DNA of 64,000 nt from Pyrus communis (taxonomy: Eukaryota; Streptophyta; Magnoliopsida; Rosales; Rosaceae): contig NC_084814.1 in assembly GCF_963583255.1 (NCBI RefSeq), positions 20,166,262 to 20,230,261 on the forward strand, read 5' to 3'. The notes below the pieces were generated by a model. That model did not search any database. It was given only the letters and a program-made list of their open reading frames with translations, and was not told the DNA's origin. Positions 22,174 to 34,696 of this stretch are shown one piece after another. Both the position numbers and the translations under genes were made by a program. Each line of letters opens with the position of its first letter. The first letter of the stretch is position 1.

Positions 22174-22716
22174 CGTTTGTCCAAAAGTGAACTTTTTAAA
22201 CTGGATTCAGCCATGTGCAGAGGCAAACTGCAAATAAAAAATTGCAGATTGTGCCTCTACACTCATCCTTTTGATTTTGCTCAATTCGGCATCCGTCATT
22301 TCCATTTTCTCTCTATTTCATCATCTAATACTCCTTCCATCTTCTTCTCTAGGTTGATCGAGCTATCTCGATGTGTTTGGTAAGCATTTTTTGTCGTTAG
22401 GGTAAAAGTATTAATGTAAATTCATATTAACGCCATTAATTTCATTGTGTATAGGGATATTGTGTGTGATTAGTGATTGGTGGAGAACAATTGAGAAGGT
22501 ATTTTCTTTATTTTATTTTTGTAAACATATAAAATTAATTAAATTATGTTAAACTTAGTTTGTTATGTTTATATTGTGTTGTGAAATTATATTTATATTA
22601 TGTTGTTAAATTTGTACATGACGTACAAATATGTGTTGTGATGTACGTTAATTGAGATTAACTTCGTACTTGTTTTTTTATTTTTAGTAAAATTTAGTTT
22701 CCCGTTCGAGGATTAG

Positions 22717-22947
22717 TTGGATTTCGCACATGGATGCGAAAGCATGACTGCCGTCCAATTAATTCTTGAATTGTCCCATTATTTGGACAGTTTGGGAATG
22801 CACAGTTATGACGCGTACTTTATGGTTGAAGGATTAGGTTTCGATTATGGAGATTTCGGTGTCATCTATGTACGTTCTTCAAGTCGTACACTTGAAGAAC
22901 TGTATCGAGATGCTGCCGAAATTCATCCACGTCGAAATCTAATATGA
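22717..22947 (+). other. 76-codon open frame ahead of tnpD
   Basis: Open from an ATG at 22717 to a stop at 22945-22947, with no recognised motif. It lies between the tnpD-side leader and the first tnpD domain, so it could be an upstream frame or part of an older exon. Kept as an unrecognised frame only. Confidence 0.3.
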
Positions 22948-25900
22948 TGTAGTCGTAAATTATGTGACATGACTATACATTCCCGAATGGGATAGGGCCC
23001 TTACCGGAGGCATAAGGTGACATTATCATTTTGTATGAAGTTGTTGTAATTGTTGTATTGTTATTGTGGTTCTAGGAATTATGGACAAGATGTGGATACA
23101 GAACCCAAATAGATTCGCGGACGAATACTTGGATGGAATTGAGGATTTTATTGACTTTGCATGCACACACAACCCGGGTGCAAGTAGAATCCGGTGTCCT
23201 TGTAGGAGGTGTAACAACACGTTAAGGGAGACAATTGAAAATGTTCAATTTCATTTAGTAAGGAATGGAATAATTGAGACATATAATACTTGGAACCATC
23301 ATGGGCAATGCTTCATCTTCAAACGCCACAAGAGTGGACAATGTTAAACCTATTGTGGATCCTGATGAACAAGTCATGGATCTTATAAATGATGCTTTTC
23401 CATTTGCATCAATAAACACCAATCAGGTAGGGGAAGATGACGTGCCTACACCAATTGACAATGCAAAGTTCAAACAATATGAAAAACTATTAAAAAATGC
23501 CAACCAAGAGTTATACCCAGGGTGCGAGAGCTTTCTATTCTCACGGCCATTGTGGAACTAATGCACAGAAAAATAAAGTATCACATGTCGAACCAGTGTT
23601 TCGATTACTTTTTGGGGGTTTTCAAGAGAATCCTTCCAAAGGAAATTTTTTGGCCGAAAGACCATAGACATGGGCAAAAGGTGTTGAATGGTCTTGGATT
23701 GGGTTATGAAAAAATTCACGCTTGCAAAAACAATTGTATTTTATTCTACAAAGAAAATAAAATATTGGATAAATGCCCTGTATGCAATGAGTCGAGGTAC
23801 AAAATGACATCTCAGAATAGAACGACTAAGATCCCACAAAAAGTCATGCGTTATTTGCCCCTGAAACCTAGGTTGCAGCAATTGTATATGTCAACGCATA
23901 CTGCCACAAACATGAGATGGTATAAGGAAAAACGGATAGACGACAATGTGATGCGGCATCTTGCAGATGGGGAGGCATGGAAAGAGTTCGATCAAACGTT
24001 CCCCGAGTTTGCTGCTGATCCCCGAAATGTTAGATTGGGACTTGCCACTAATGGATTCAATCCGTTCAGGGTTCTCAACCAACACTATAGCACTTGGCCG
24101 ATTTTCGTATTTCTATATAATTTGCCGCCTTGGAAATGTATGGAAAAAAAAAAAATACATGATGATGACTGTTTTGATAATTGAGGATCCTAGTAGGTCA
24201 ATCGATGTTTACTGAAGGCCGTTGGTTGATGAGCTAAAAGATTTATGGACAAACGGTGTGCGCACATACGATAAGTTCACTGGAAAGATGTTCACTTTGC
24301 AGGCAGCAGTTATGTGGAATGTGAATGATTTTCCTGCATATGCAATGGTTTCTGGGTGAAGCATTAAGGGTTATATGGCATGCCCTGTATGCAAGGATGA
24401 TGTAACATCTGGTTGGCACGCTGGAAAAGTTTCTTACCTTGGTCATCGGAGATGGTTGCCATGGGACCACAACTGGTGGGAAAAGGATAAAGAATTCGAC
24501 TGGAACATATAACATCACCTCAGACTTAGAGAATGGTCTGGTGATCAGATTTTGGAATAGCTTAACTGTTTAGATTTTGCTCCGTTCGGGAAAACAGTGA
24601 GTTGGACCAGACCTTCTACACATATGAACTGGACGCACAAGCCTATGTTTTTTTATCTCCTATATTGGTTGAAACTAAAATTGAGACACAACCTTGACAT
24701 TATACATGTTGAGAAAAATGTCTTTGACATATTGGTGGGCACAATTCTAGATATCGAGGGCAAGACAAAGGACACTATCAAATCTCGTATTGATTTGGAA
24801 AGAATTAGCATACGGAAGGGTTTATGGATGAATGGGGATAGTGATAAAGTCAGAAGGGATCTTGCTTTTTTTCCGTGAAACCGAATGACAAAAAGAGTTT
24901 TTAAAGTTTGTATTGTCTGTAAAGTTTCCCAATGTGTATGCTTCTAATATCGCGTGTTGCGTGAATGTTGATGGGGGTAAATTTTCTGGACTAAAAAGCC
25001 ATGACTGCCATGTGTTTATGCAACGCCTACTTCCTGTGGGTATTTGACACTTATTACCGGAAGATGTAGGGAAGCTAATCATGTTGTTGTCCAGATTTTT
25101 TTCCCAACTGACGGCAAGAACATTGCGAAAGATGGACATTAATCAGTTGCATCATGACATTTTTCAAGTCCTATGCAAGTTTGAGATGATATTCCCTCCA
25201 ACTTTTTTCACAAGTATAATCCACGTGATGGTTCACTTGCCCGAAGAGGCATTGCTTGGTCTTGTGAACTATCACTGGATGTATCCAATAGAAAGATATA
25301 TAATCCTCATCATTTGTTTATGCATCATTAGCCCACGCTTGCTAATTTGTATCGTATCCTTTTATTTTGGCAGGCTTTTTGGGGATCTGAAAAAAAGTGT
25401 ACGCAACAGGTTGAAGCCCAAATGATCAATTATAGAGGCTTGGGTTCAATTTGAGTCACTTACTTTCTGTGGAATGTATTTAAAAGATGTGGAGACGGCT
25501 TTAAATTGTCCTCTGCCCAATAATGACGGGGGTGAGAAAGGAGAAAATTTCTGTTTTTGCCCAAAGTGCACGACCCTTTGGAGATCCTGTATGAGGAGAG
25601 TCATTTTCCAGAAATGACATGGAGGTAGCGCATTGGTTCATATTGAACAATTGTGATAAGATAATGGCATACTTAGAGCATGAAGAGATGATGAAGCAAG
25701 AATAACCATCACATTTGTATGCCAAGAAACACCGAGAATTGTTTTCACAGTGGTTTCTCGAATATGTAAGTTATAAGTGTTTTGTATTGACATATATATT
25801 GTAGTATTTAATTTTCTCAAACTAACATGTGAATGTTTTTGTATAATATTAGGTGAATAAATTGAAAGCATCGAATTCCCCCACTTACAGTGAAGAGTTA

Positions 25901-26555
25901 TATAACTTAGCATTTGGCCCAATTTGTGCTGAATTGTTCTCGGGTTTGCCATGTTAACGGCGTCAAGTTTTTAAGGACTGCATGAGATGACAAGTTGTGT
26001 ATGCAAAACACCAGTGTCCATATCCCAGGTGGAGGCGAAAGTACAGACATTGATTTCTATGGCAAACTAACAACTGTCGTGCAATTGCTTTACAAAGACT
26101 GATACCAAGTGATCATGTTCAAATGTCGATGGTTTGATACAAACCCAAATAGGCAAGGAAGTGTTAACATCGACCATGGCTTACTATATGTGAACATTAA
26201 TAGAATTTGGTATGATGACGACCCTTACATTTTGGCAAACATGGCAAAACAGATTATGTATCTAGATGACCCTAAAGCCCGGAAAGGTTGGAAAGTTGTT
26301 CAGAAGATGGATCAGAGGAACATGTTTGCTATACCACAAAGAGACCTAACTGACTACAACGTCAACAATGTCACTGACCAACATTTAGAATCTTCAATGG
26401 AAAATGAAACGGAAACACTTCGAGATACAAATCTTATCCAAGAACCGTTTCAGATACAAGGAGTGTCTTCAATCGAAATACCGATTCAGTCGATTACAAT
26501 TGACCTCGGTGATTTTCCGCGATACGATGTTGCAGTGGGCCTGAACGATGACGGT

Positions 26556-28626
26556 TGATGCGAGAATTATACGCACACAAATTAAACCCTCTTTTTGTCA
26601 ATTGTAGTAAGTATGTAAGTAGGGATCGTTCTGGACCGGGGATTAGGAGGGATTGCAAATCACTTGGAAACTGACTCAAAAACGTAAAAACACAATATAA
26701 AACACTATACTAGACTCAAAGAATGCAAAACTAAACTTTAAAACACTCAAACAAACTAAAAGACTCAAAACAGCACAAACACACTCAAATCTGCCTAAAC
26801 CACTTTCTGGGCAGTTTTGAGCACAAACCCAAATTTGGACGAATTTAAGTTGTAACTTGACTCAAGACTATTAAAAACACAAACTAAATTGATTTCTAAC
26901 TAATTTGACATTAAAGTAAAGGGGGATTTAGGTTTATACGAAATTAAATTAAATGAACAAATTGCAATTAAAACAGAATGTAAATATGAAATTGATGAAA
27001 TGGAATGAATGGATGCTAGAATAGCTAAGGGGTTATTCTCCACACATGTTACACTTACATAATCAAAAAATTTCCAATTGCATTTCAAAAAATTATGAAA
27101 CTCATCACCCCGGGTCAATTAGGTCCGCTTAAATTAACCGTCAAGTTTTCCTTAAGTTAATGAATTGGATGGGTTAGCGCAACGCAGTTCACTACATTCT
27201 CCAAAAGTCCTTTACGTGAACAGCACAATAAAGATACAATCAAAGATCATTAAGCATTATGAAAACTATAAGTGTTGACGAGGCATTCGTTACTATGATG
27301 AGCATGAAACTCGTGCCAAGAATTCATTTAACGCGATTGTTTATAAGCAACCTCCACTACTTGTGAATATAAGTTCATAACGATTAGGTGAAACTCACTT
27401 ATATTCTAGCGTCATATTCATGCATGAAAATTAAGTGTGCACTATCAATAAACATACATAAATAAGTTATCAATCAAACGGTTAAACAAATTGAATCCAC
27501 AACTTATGAAACGCAATTAGAAGTAATCAAATCAAAATGCAAGCATAAACATTTATTTCGAATCCCCCCCTAGCCAAGGGGGGGTTTAGTTCCTCATGGT
27601 ACAAAACAAAGAGAATCAAAGAAACACCTAAACATTCCAACAACTCAAACTTGAATTGTATGAACGTTTAGGCCCTCTTCTCTTCCATTCCTCATTCGTA
27701 CAAAACAAAGAGTATTGAAATTAAACATTGAAATCAAAGAAACACCTAAACATTCCAACAACTCAAACTTGAATTGTATGAACGTTTAGGCCCTCTTATC
27801 TTCCTCTTCGTTGTAGCACAAGGTCTAAGGATAGTTTGATGGTGTGAATGGTTTGGGGAGTGGTGGAAATGGAAGGATGGTGTTTGGATTGTAAGGGAGG
27901 GCACGGCACAAGGGAGTTTGATGGTCTACATTCTGAAAATGGAGAGTGGATGGACTGAAATGTGTATGAATGAGTGTGTATGAGAATGAATGCAATGGAT
28001 GCTTATTTATAGGTGAAATGGGGAGAACATGACAGCTAGGAACTTGGTGGAAATCTGAAATGGTGATGGGAGATGCATGTGGCTGTTTTATGCATGTGAT
28101 TAAAGGGTGGGAGTGCATGTGCTTTGACAGCTAGGATGAATTAATTAAAGGGAGTGCATGTGGCTTGGCTGCAAGGTGTGAATGATTATGAATGCATGTG
28201 CAATGTTTTGGGAGAAAATGGGAGTGCATGTCAATGATGGTGTTTGGTGCTGAAAATGAATGTGTTTGCATGTGAATTAAAGCTAGGGTGAATGATGATG
28301 AATGCATGTGGATTAAAGAGTGAATGGTGGCTGCAAAGTGAATGAATAATGAAATGGGAAAGCATGTGCAAGGTTTTGGTGTGAATGATTGAATGTGCAT
28401 GTGGCTGCAATGGATTAGGAATCCTTCAATTTCGTCCATTCCTTTTGCTCCAAACATAAGCTATCCATTCCAAGTCCAATTTTGCTCCAAAATGCATCTT
28501 TTTGCTTCCTTAGCCATATGAACCTAAAAACACACGAAAATGGCTTAAACTACTAAAACAACTATGAATTAACAATATAAATGCACGAAAACAAGCTAAG
28601 TAAGTCGCCTAAATATGCTCCTATCA
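26556..28626 (-). mobile_element. solo LTR, 2071 bp, inserted in tnpD
   Basis: Begins TGATGCGAG and ends CTCCTATCA (TG...CA), with target duplication ACGGT on both sides (26551-26555, 28627-28631). No primer-binding site, purine tract or coding domain is present, so this is a single LTR left by recombination. The minus orientation (start TGATAGGAGC) is inferred from recalled LTR families. Inside are a tandem duplication (27599-27820) and a minus-strand-biased stretch of degenerate GTGCATGTG motifs (about 28070-28400). Open frames here (27825-28457) are spurious. Confidence 0.85.
27599..27820. repeat. tandem duplication inside the solo LTR
   Basis: A unit of about 100 bp (ATCAAAGAAACACCTAAAC ... 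ACGTTTAGGCCCTCTT) occurs twice, at about 27599-27698 and 27699-27820. Confidence 0.8.
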
Positions 28627-28844
28627 ACGGTGACGTAGTAATGAAGGATAAGGATTGGGATACCGAAATTGATGATAGCGACGATAACAAAAGTTATTAT
28701 AGTTCAGATGATGAATAATGCAATTTATTTACGACTTGCCATGTAAAACATAGTTAATGAAATTTTTTGTAATTTAATTATCTTATGTCATAAATAATTT
28801 GGTTTTATTTGAATAAGGGTAAATTAAATTTTCAGCTCATTGTA

Positions 28845-29003
28845 CGACGAAGAAAATATTATTTGTTGCGTTAATGGCATTTGCGCGACAATTTATTACT
28901 ATTTGTCGCGCAATGAGCTGAAAATTGGGCGCGCATGAAAATAATTTCTTGAAAAATTGAATTTATTGCGCGACAAATATCTTGTATTCGTCGCGCAAGA
29001 AAG
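28845..29003. repeat. fourth internal cluster of the CACTA motif, upstream of tnpA
   Basis: Motif copies at about 28853-28862 and 28891-28922, and an inverted pair TTGCGCGACAAA...TTCGTCGCGCAAG at 28966-28999. It sits between the tnpD stop and a CT-rich leader (29030-29200). Confidence 0.85.
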
Positions 29004-30480
29004 TCGAGATTAAACTGAAATTGCAGACACTTTTCCCCTCACCTCTTCGTCTTTGGTAAACTCCCTCCGACACATCCTCCCTCTCTGTCACCTTGTCCCC
29101 CTCTCGCCCCCTCGCAATCTCTCTTCCTCTTCCAACACACCCTTACCCTACCTCTCGGCCTCTCACCCTGTCCCCCCCCTCTCCCCCTCGCTGCTAACAA
29201 GGTAAATATTTCAAATTTTATTAATTTATTTCGATTTTCGTTTGGGGAATTAAGGGTTCCAGTTTATAGACCATTAGGTTAGAGAATTAGGGTTTCCAAT
29301 TTTTCAGATTTTAGGGTTTACATTTTGGGGATTAGGGTTTACAATTTTTCACTAATGGTCGGTGCCTTTTTATAACTCTGTACAAGTACAACTTTGTTTG
29401 CCGCATTGATTTTCAAGTTGCTGTTTTGGTATGTATATGCATATATATCATTTTGTTCATAGGCTTGGTTGATGACAAGTGCAACTGCTCTAAAATATCA
29501 TATGAATTTGACCAAGGAGGATTGACCTGCTCGCATGGTTTTTGATATAATCATTTCAATTCTTTCAATTTTCTAGAAATAAGAAGGAAAAAAAAAAAAA
29601 GGGTTAATGGGAGTTGATAGTTTCATATCAGCCATTTGTTGGTAGAAAATGAGGCAGAAGAATTGCAAAGCCGATATGCTTGAAAACTTGTATTCTAAAC
29701 GTTGTAAATCTTAAGGCAAATGTGTACGTAATGATTTTAGAGTTATTGTCTTATACAACTTCCACCTGGAATCTTCTTGTTTTGTAATTCCTTTAAGGAC
29801 CCCTTTCCAACAAATTTCCTCCCCTTTGATTTGGAGAACAATATGTTTCTAAGCTTCTCAGTTCTCAGGATTTCCCATGTGCCACTACCCATTATATACA
29901 CTTATTGTTTGTCTAAGGTCGGGTGCTTGTTGTATGAAATTGAGGTTCTGAAGGCATGCTGTGCACATCTATATCAAGCTTAAACAACAAGTCAAATATA
30001 ATGGGTGGTCTAAAATGAATGCTAAAAAATGTATGTGCTATTTTGACAAGCTGACTAGAAACACTTAGCCTACCATTCCAATAAGAAATACTAAACTTAG
30101 CCCACAGTAGTTGAATGAAAGTAGCTGTACTAAAGTTTTTAGTAGAAGCAAATAATCAGACAATTAAAAAGAAAACATGTCTACAAAGCAAACGATTAAC
30201 AAAGGACATGGGATTTGTCTAATTTCCATCCACTCTGAAGGGAAAAATAAATAGCAGTACATAACAATACAAGCGCACACATTTCGACCTTTAATGAAAT
30301 GCATATAGGTGTAGATGTTTTTATGGTTTAATTGTTTGTTTTATGTTTAACGGTGTATATATGGTTCAAATGCTTGATTTCGTTATGTGTGGGGTTGGTG
30401 TGAGTGATATGCCACATAATTTGGCATGTGATGGGATTCATGTATACTTACTGAATTTTTTTTTCTTCTAATTGTGCAGA

Positions 30481-33400
30481 TGTCAAACCTTATTAGCAGT
30501 CGTAAGGCGGTGATGACTGCACCCCGTTCGCCTCACCTAGCTCATCCATCAACTGCCACTGCTCCTGCACAAAACCACTTGTCAGTTGGTTCCGGTGTCT
30601 CCTAGGCACCAGCGTCATTAGCCTCATCAGTGGCGCTACCTGTTAGTGCCAAGCATGGTCACCGCCGCTCCTGCACGCCCAACACACCATCGATATCCAC
30701 TACTGATGTGTCGAGGTCACATCAAGGTAAAGATTTCTTTGAACTCCAGCTGCTTTGGACCAAAACGTGGGTGTAAAGTAGAACCTGCCATTCCAATTTT
30801 TCTACTAATCTTTGTTCAAATCTAATGCTTGTTCATAGTGAAAATATTTATTTGTTTGTGTTTGGGCCCAAAATGTTATTTTGGGCCGAGCCTAGAAATA
30901 TTCTTGGCCCAATGGTGTTTATTTAAAGTCTTGTCATGGGCCGGCCCTGTTGAGGTTGGCCAAATCCTGCTACAAGGAGGATTATTTCAGATAAAGGTGA
31001 AGTAGTCGAATCCTGGTCTAATAAAGAGTCTCAAAGCTAAAGTATTTGGGATTAGGAGATAAACCTGGTTTGTTTGAAGGTTTGATTTAGAATCCTATAG
31101 AGATTAGGATTGATCTAAGTTTAATCAGATTGGGTTGAGGAATCCTAATCCGAGTATCTCTCTAGTTCAGCCAGAAGCAAGCTCGTTGCTATAAATAGAA
31201 GATACCATACCACATTTGAGCTCTCTCCAATTCAACACACAAACTACCCTGCGCAAACTCTTACTCTACGCGAAACCTCTCAACAACCTTGAGATTTTTA
31301 TTTTCTTTTTCCGCCAACACATCTTTAATTTGGATAAACGGCATTGTGAAGGCAACCGGTGACATCTTCAGTTTGGATAAACAACAATGTTGTCGTAGAA
31401 TCAGCCAACCGCGGAGCACCTTCAGTTTGGATAAACAGCACTGCGTCAAGGCCAACTGGTTATCTATCCAAGTTTCAGTCGAGAAGGATTTTCCAATCCT
31501 TATTGGCAGAAGTCATCTCATTAGCCTTCTCGGCGAAGTGAGGTGTTACAGATTATTAGGCTTGACGCATTGAACGCCGAGTTGTTTTATGATTAGATAT
31601 TCACAAGTAAGTTTTAGAGTTCGGCATTCTGACGGTTGAACCACATTTACCATTAAGACATACATCTCTTTTGAGTACTTGTGTATGTATAGTTTGGTGC
31701 CAGTTTGACGTGTTTATACTCTTAGAATATAATCATCTTGATTGAACCCGGCACCGACGATCTGTGAACTTCACAAGACTAGCAGCCTCGTCTTCAGGCT
31801 CTAAAACCCGAAGGCCGAGACGTGTTCCTTCTTCGACCGTAGCCGCAAGATCAAGAAGTCAGCAGCATGCTCAACGCAATATCAACACATTTTACTCCCC
31901 GGCTGACCTCGGTCGACGAGTTGGCACACCCCGCACAATCGAATGACGTAGTTAGCTTATTGATTACTCGGCCTGCGTGCCACGTAGGCTTGGTAGTTTT
32001 TAGGTTCAACAGTTTGTCATATACAAACAAATAAATATTTTGTTCAAATCTAGAGTTTCTTTTTAATACAAATAGCACTGCTTTGGGTTTTGTTCAATTT
32101 TTCTACTTAATTATGACTTTTACTAGTTTAAATTTGTTCAAAAATTTGACCTCCAGCTGCTCTAAGTTCGATCTTTAGTTATTTAGGTAAGTAGATAGAA
32201 AATGTGTAAAGCGGACGTATCATTGTGCTTTTCAAATGCATGTGCTTCCTTTAACTGAAAGTAATTGTTGTTTAATTATGCAAATCACGGAGTTGGATTG
32301 TATTTACATTTTGTAATAGTGCATACAATGTTGGCAAAAGTACAAACCTTATAAGGAATACCAAATATGAAATTTGATAACAATTTGGTTAACTTAGTTT
32401 TGTTATTTTCGGTTCAGTTTGTTAAGTTATGTAATTTAAGAATTAAACAGTTATTATATACACACACACACACACACACATATTGTTTATGTTTCTCATC
32501 GTTCTGAACCCTTTATTAAACAATTGTGATCATTCTATTGGATACATATATTGTTTATGTTATTTTCAGGTTTTTGGGAAATGTTTTAATTATGGGGAGG
32601 TTATGCCGAAATTTTAGAAGGATTTGTTATTAGTTTTGGGTTAACGTTAATTTTATATTTCTTTGCAGCAAGAAAAACACCCACGGACCTTGATGCCAGT
32701 TGAAGACGGCGAAGATCACCAGGTGACCAACGGCCGTATTAGTATCAGATATGACGAGCGGCATCTGGCTACACCAACGGCGGAGCAGCATAGTGCATTG
32801 GCCCACAACATTGGTCACGTCGTTCGGACCTATTGCCCTATGAGATGGAAGTCTTTGAAGGTACTGTCAGACGAGGTGAGAACGCAGGTGCGCTCATAGT
32901 TGTCGGTAAGTATCCTACCTTTTAATTGTTTTTCCTTCAAATTTTATATATTTATATTACTTACTGTATGTAATTAATTTGTTACATTGCTGATGAACCA
33001 CAATTTAGAGGACATCAAAGACGAGTCGTTGGTGTATGTCAACAAGCTCTTCGCTGAACGGTATAAGCAGTGGAAGAGCGACCTGCACCAATATTTTCAG
33101 ACATTTGATGATCCGCAGGTCGCTCTTAAGGAGGGTTGCCCGAAGGATTTTAAGGGTTGGGAGGATAATTAGGCATGGCTCTGCAGTCATTTTCAAGAGG
33201 CCGGCTATGTGGTATTTTTTTATATTAAGTTTAAAATTATTATACGTTTCTTACTAATGTTTATTGGTTTTTTTTTTTTATATTTCATTTCAATTTGAAC
33301 TAATACTCTTATTTTTTGTATAACAGAAGAAGGAAAAAGCCAGCAAGAGCAATAGGGACAAGAAGACTATTCTCCACCATTCCGGTTCGAGGCCCTTCTC

Positions 33401-34137
33401 ATATAGGATGGAGACGCGGCGGTGGGTAATAATAAAGTTTTTTATATTCAATTTTTAATATGTCATGAATTTTTTTTTTTTTTTTTTTGTACTCATTTTT
33501 CTTCTCTTGTTCTATTTAGGGGGGGTTCAAAATTCCTGGAGATCGATGTCTTGAGCGACATTTATGTTCGACCTGGGGATGAGTTGGCCGAGTCCCTTCA
33601 TGTAAGTATTCTTTAATTTTAATTATTATCTTACGCATTCAAGTTTCATGGTTATTATATGAATATTTTAATTAATATTTTATGTTATATTACACAGGGG
33701 ATGATGATGGAGAAGAGGCAGTTGGTTCTTCAGAAGTCAGCCTCCCAGCTTCCTCCCGATACTTCACTTGAGTCTGTGGATCCCCCCAGAGGATGCGGGG
33801 TTTCAGATCCTTAAGGAGACCTTGGATCAGACTCACGGGCAGAGGCCAGGGACATATTGTAGGGGGATAGGGAATGCCCAGCAGCGGGAACCTAAAGCCC
33901 CATTCATCATCGCAGTCAAACAGTTAGGTGACAACTTTGACAGCAGAGGTGGCCGACCTTAGGACTGAACTCGCCTCGTATAGGCTTGTACAGGTCCTCG
34001 GTCAGTTTGGCATTCGTTTCCCAGATTTACGTCCCCCGTCAACCTCCGAGCCCATCCAACTCGAGCATGGCCACACCTCTGCCCCTTCAACTTCTGCCCC
34101 TGTCGACAACCTCGAGACCTTCCAGCCACCTTTGTAA
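30481..34137 (+). pseudogene. tnpA-type CACTA gene (Transposase_24-like), decayed
   Basis: Segments with plausible splice junctions: 30481-30725 (Met start, Pro/Ser/Ala-rich, in-frame stop after GSGVS), 32669-32905 (HVVRTYCPMRWKSLKVLSDEVR, stop after QVRS), 33009-33210 (SLVYVNKLFAERYKQWKSDL, stop after GWEDN), 33328-33423 (KKEKASKSNRDKKTILHHSG), 33520-33602 and 33700-34137 (a frameshift near the repeated C run at 33782 and another near 33935, then LTAEVADLRTELASYR and a Pro/Thr/Ser-rich tail). This resembles plant Ptta/En/Spm TnpA-like proteins, which bind the subterminal motifs. A second solo LTR lies in the first intron. Several in-frame stops make it non-functional. Confidence 0.75.
30859..32011 (+). 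mobile_element. solo LTR, 1153 bp, in the tnpA intron
   Basis: Starts TGTTTGGGCCC and ends GGTTCAACA (inverted TGTT...AACA). It is flanked by GTTTG on both sides (30854-30858, 32012-32016). A TATA box (TATAAATA, 31190-31197) marks the expected U3/R junction. From about 31215 to the end it matches 37312-37861 closely. No internal retroelement domains are present. Confidence 0.85.
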
Positions 34138-34374
34138 GACGACCACGTAGTTATGCTGCATTATTTTCTTAGTTTTTTACTTCCTTACTTTTTAAACATT
34201 TTTCTTGTACATAGTTAGTACATACATTTATATCACTTTTTAAATATATTATTTTTCTCTTCATTACATTTTTTTAATTGCAATTTAATTTTATTACCAA
34301 AAAAAAAAAAGCAATTTATTTTTATTACAAATTAAAAAAAAAACGTAAAATTAAATTTGAAAAATATATATTTT

Positions 34375-34680
34375 TATTTTTGCGCGACGAAATCCTTCGT
34401 CTCGCAAAACTCAAGTGACAAATCGGGTTTCATAGCACAAAGTTTAGAGAGACAAACAACAGTCGTCCCACGTATGTATCCTGGTATTTTGTGCGACGAA
34501 AACATTTGTTCCTAAACATTTTGTGCGATGAAGGGTAAACCGTCGCGCCATGTTTTTGCGACCAATGATGATTTTCATTGCACAAAGTAGATTATGCACG
34601 ATGAAGTTTCTGTCGCGCTGAAGTTTGTGCGACGGAAATGCACTTTGCGCGACCAACTTTTGTTCGTCACGCAAATAGTA
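34375..34680. repeat. CACTA right subterminal repeats
   Basis: At least ten variants of TTTGCGCGACGAA in both orientations, including TTTGCGCGACGAAATCCTT at 34379 and a dense run from 34490 to 34676. They lie just inside the right CACTA terminus. Confidence 0.88.
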
Positions 34681-34696
34681 AAACGTAGTAGTGCTA

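Larger units (their letters stand above)
23079..28718 (+). pseudogene. tnpD-type CACTA transposase, decayed and split by a solo LTR
   Basis: Domains in order: transposase-associated domain (23079-23305, Cys-rich motif CPCRRCNN), the tnp2/Transposase_21 domain (about 23555-24880, motifs HACKNNCILFYKE, CPVCNESRYK and LRHNLDIIHVEKNVFD), a DUF4218-like part (about 24900-25430, HVMVHLPEEALLG) and a DUF4216-like part (about 26040-26330, NPNRQGSVNIDHGLLYVN). A GT-AG intron is likely at 25766-25852. The frame changes near 23.3, 23.55, 24.15 and 24.9 kb, and there are several stops. A 2071-bp LTR sits at 26556-28626. The last acidic codons (to SSDDE) resume at 28632 and end at 28716-28718. The enzyme would have catalysed cut-and-paste excision, but this copy cannot make it. 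Confidence 0.88.
19874..34693 (+). mobile_element. 14.8-kb CACTA (En/Spm) DNA transposon with two nested solo LTRs
   Basis: The left end reads CACTAGTAGAAAAAATAGC and the right end, inverted, reads CACTACTACGTTTTAC. The flanking triplets are TTA (19871-19873) and CTA (34694-34696), a 3-bp duplication with one mismatch. Both ends carry many copies of the motif TTTGCGCGACGAA and its inverse, the subterminal repeats expected of this superfamily. Inside are a tnpD-type transposase (tnp2 family with DUF4218 and DUF4216 parts), a tnpA-type gene (Transposase_24-like) and two small related remnants. Both main genes are broken by stops and frameshifts. Removing the nested LTRs at 26556-28626 and 30859-32011 leaves about 11.6 kb. 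Confidence 0.9.

Noticed and set aside
27825..28457. 97- and 108-codon His/Ser/Pro-rich frames
   Set aside because: They come from repeated GTGCATGTG-type motifs in the solo LTR and have no domain.
19874..34693. CRISPR-like array from the repeated GCGCGACGAA motif
   Set aside because: Spacing is irregular, copies occur in both orientations and vary in sequence, and they lie inside a CACTA transposon of a plant genome.
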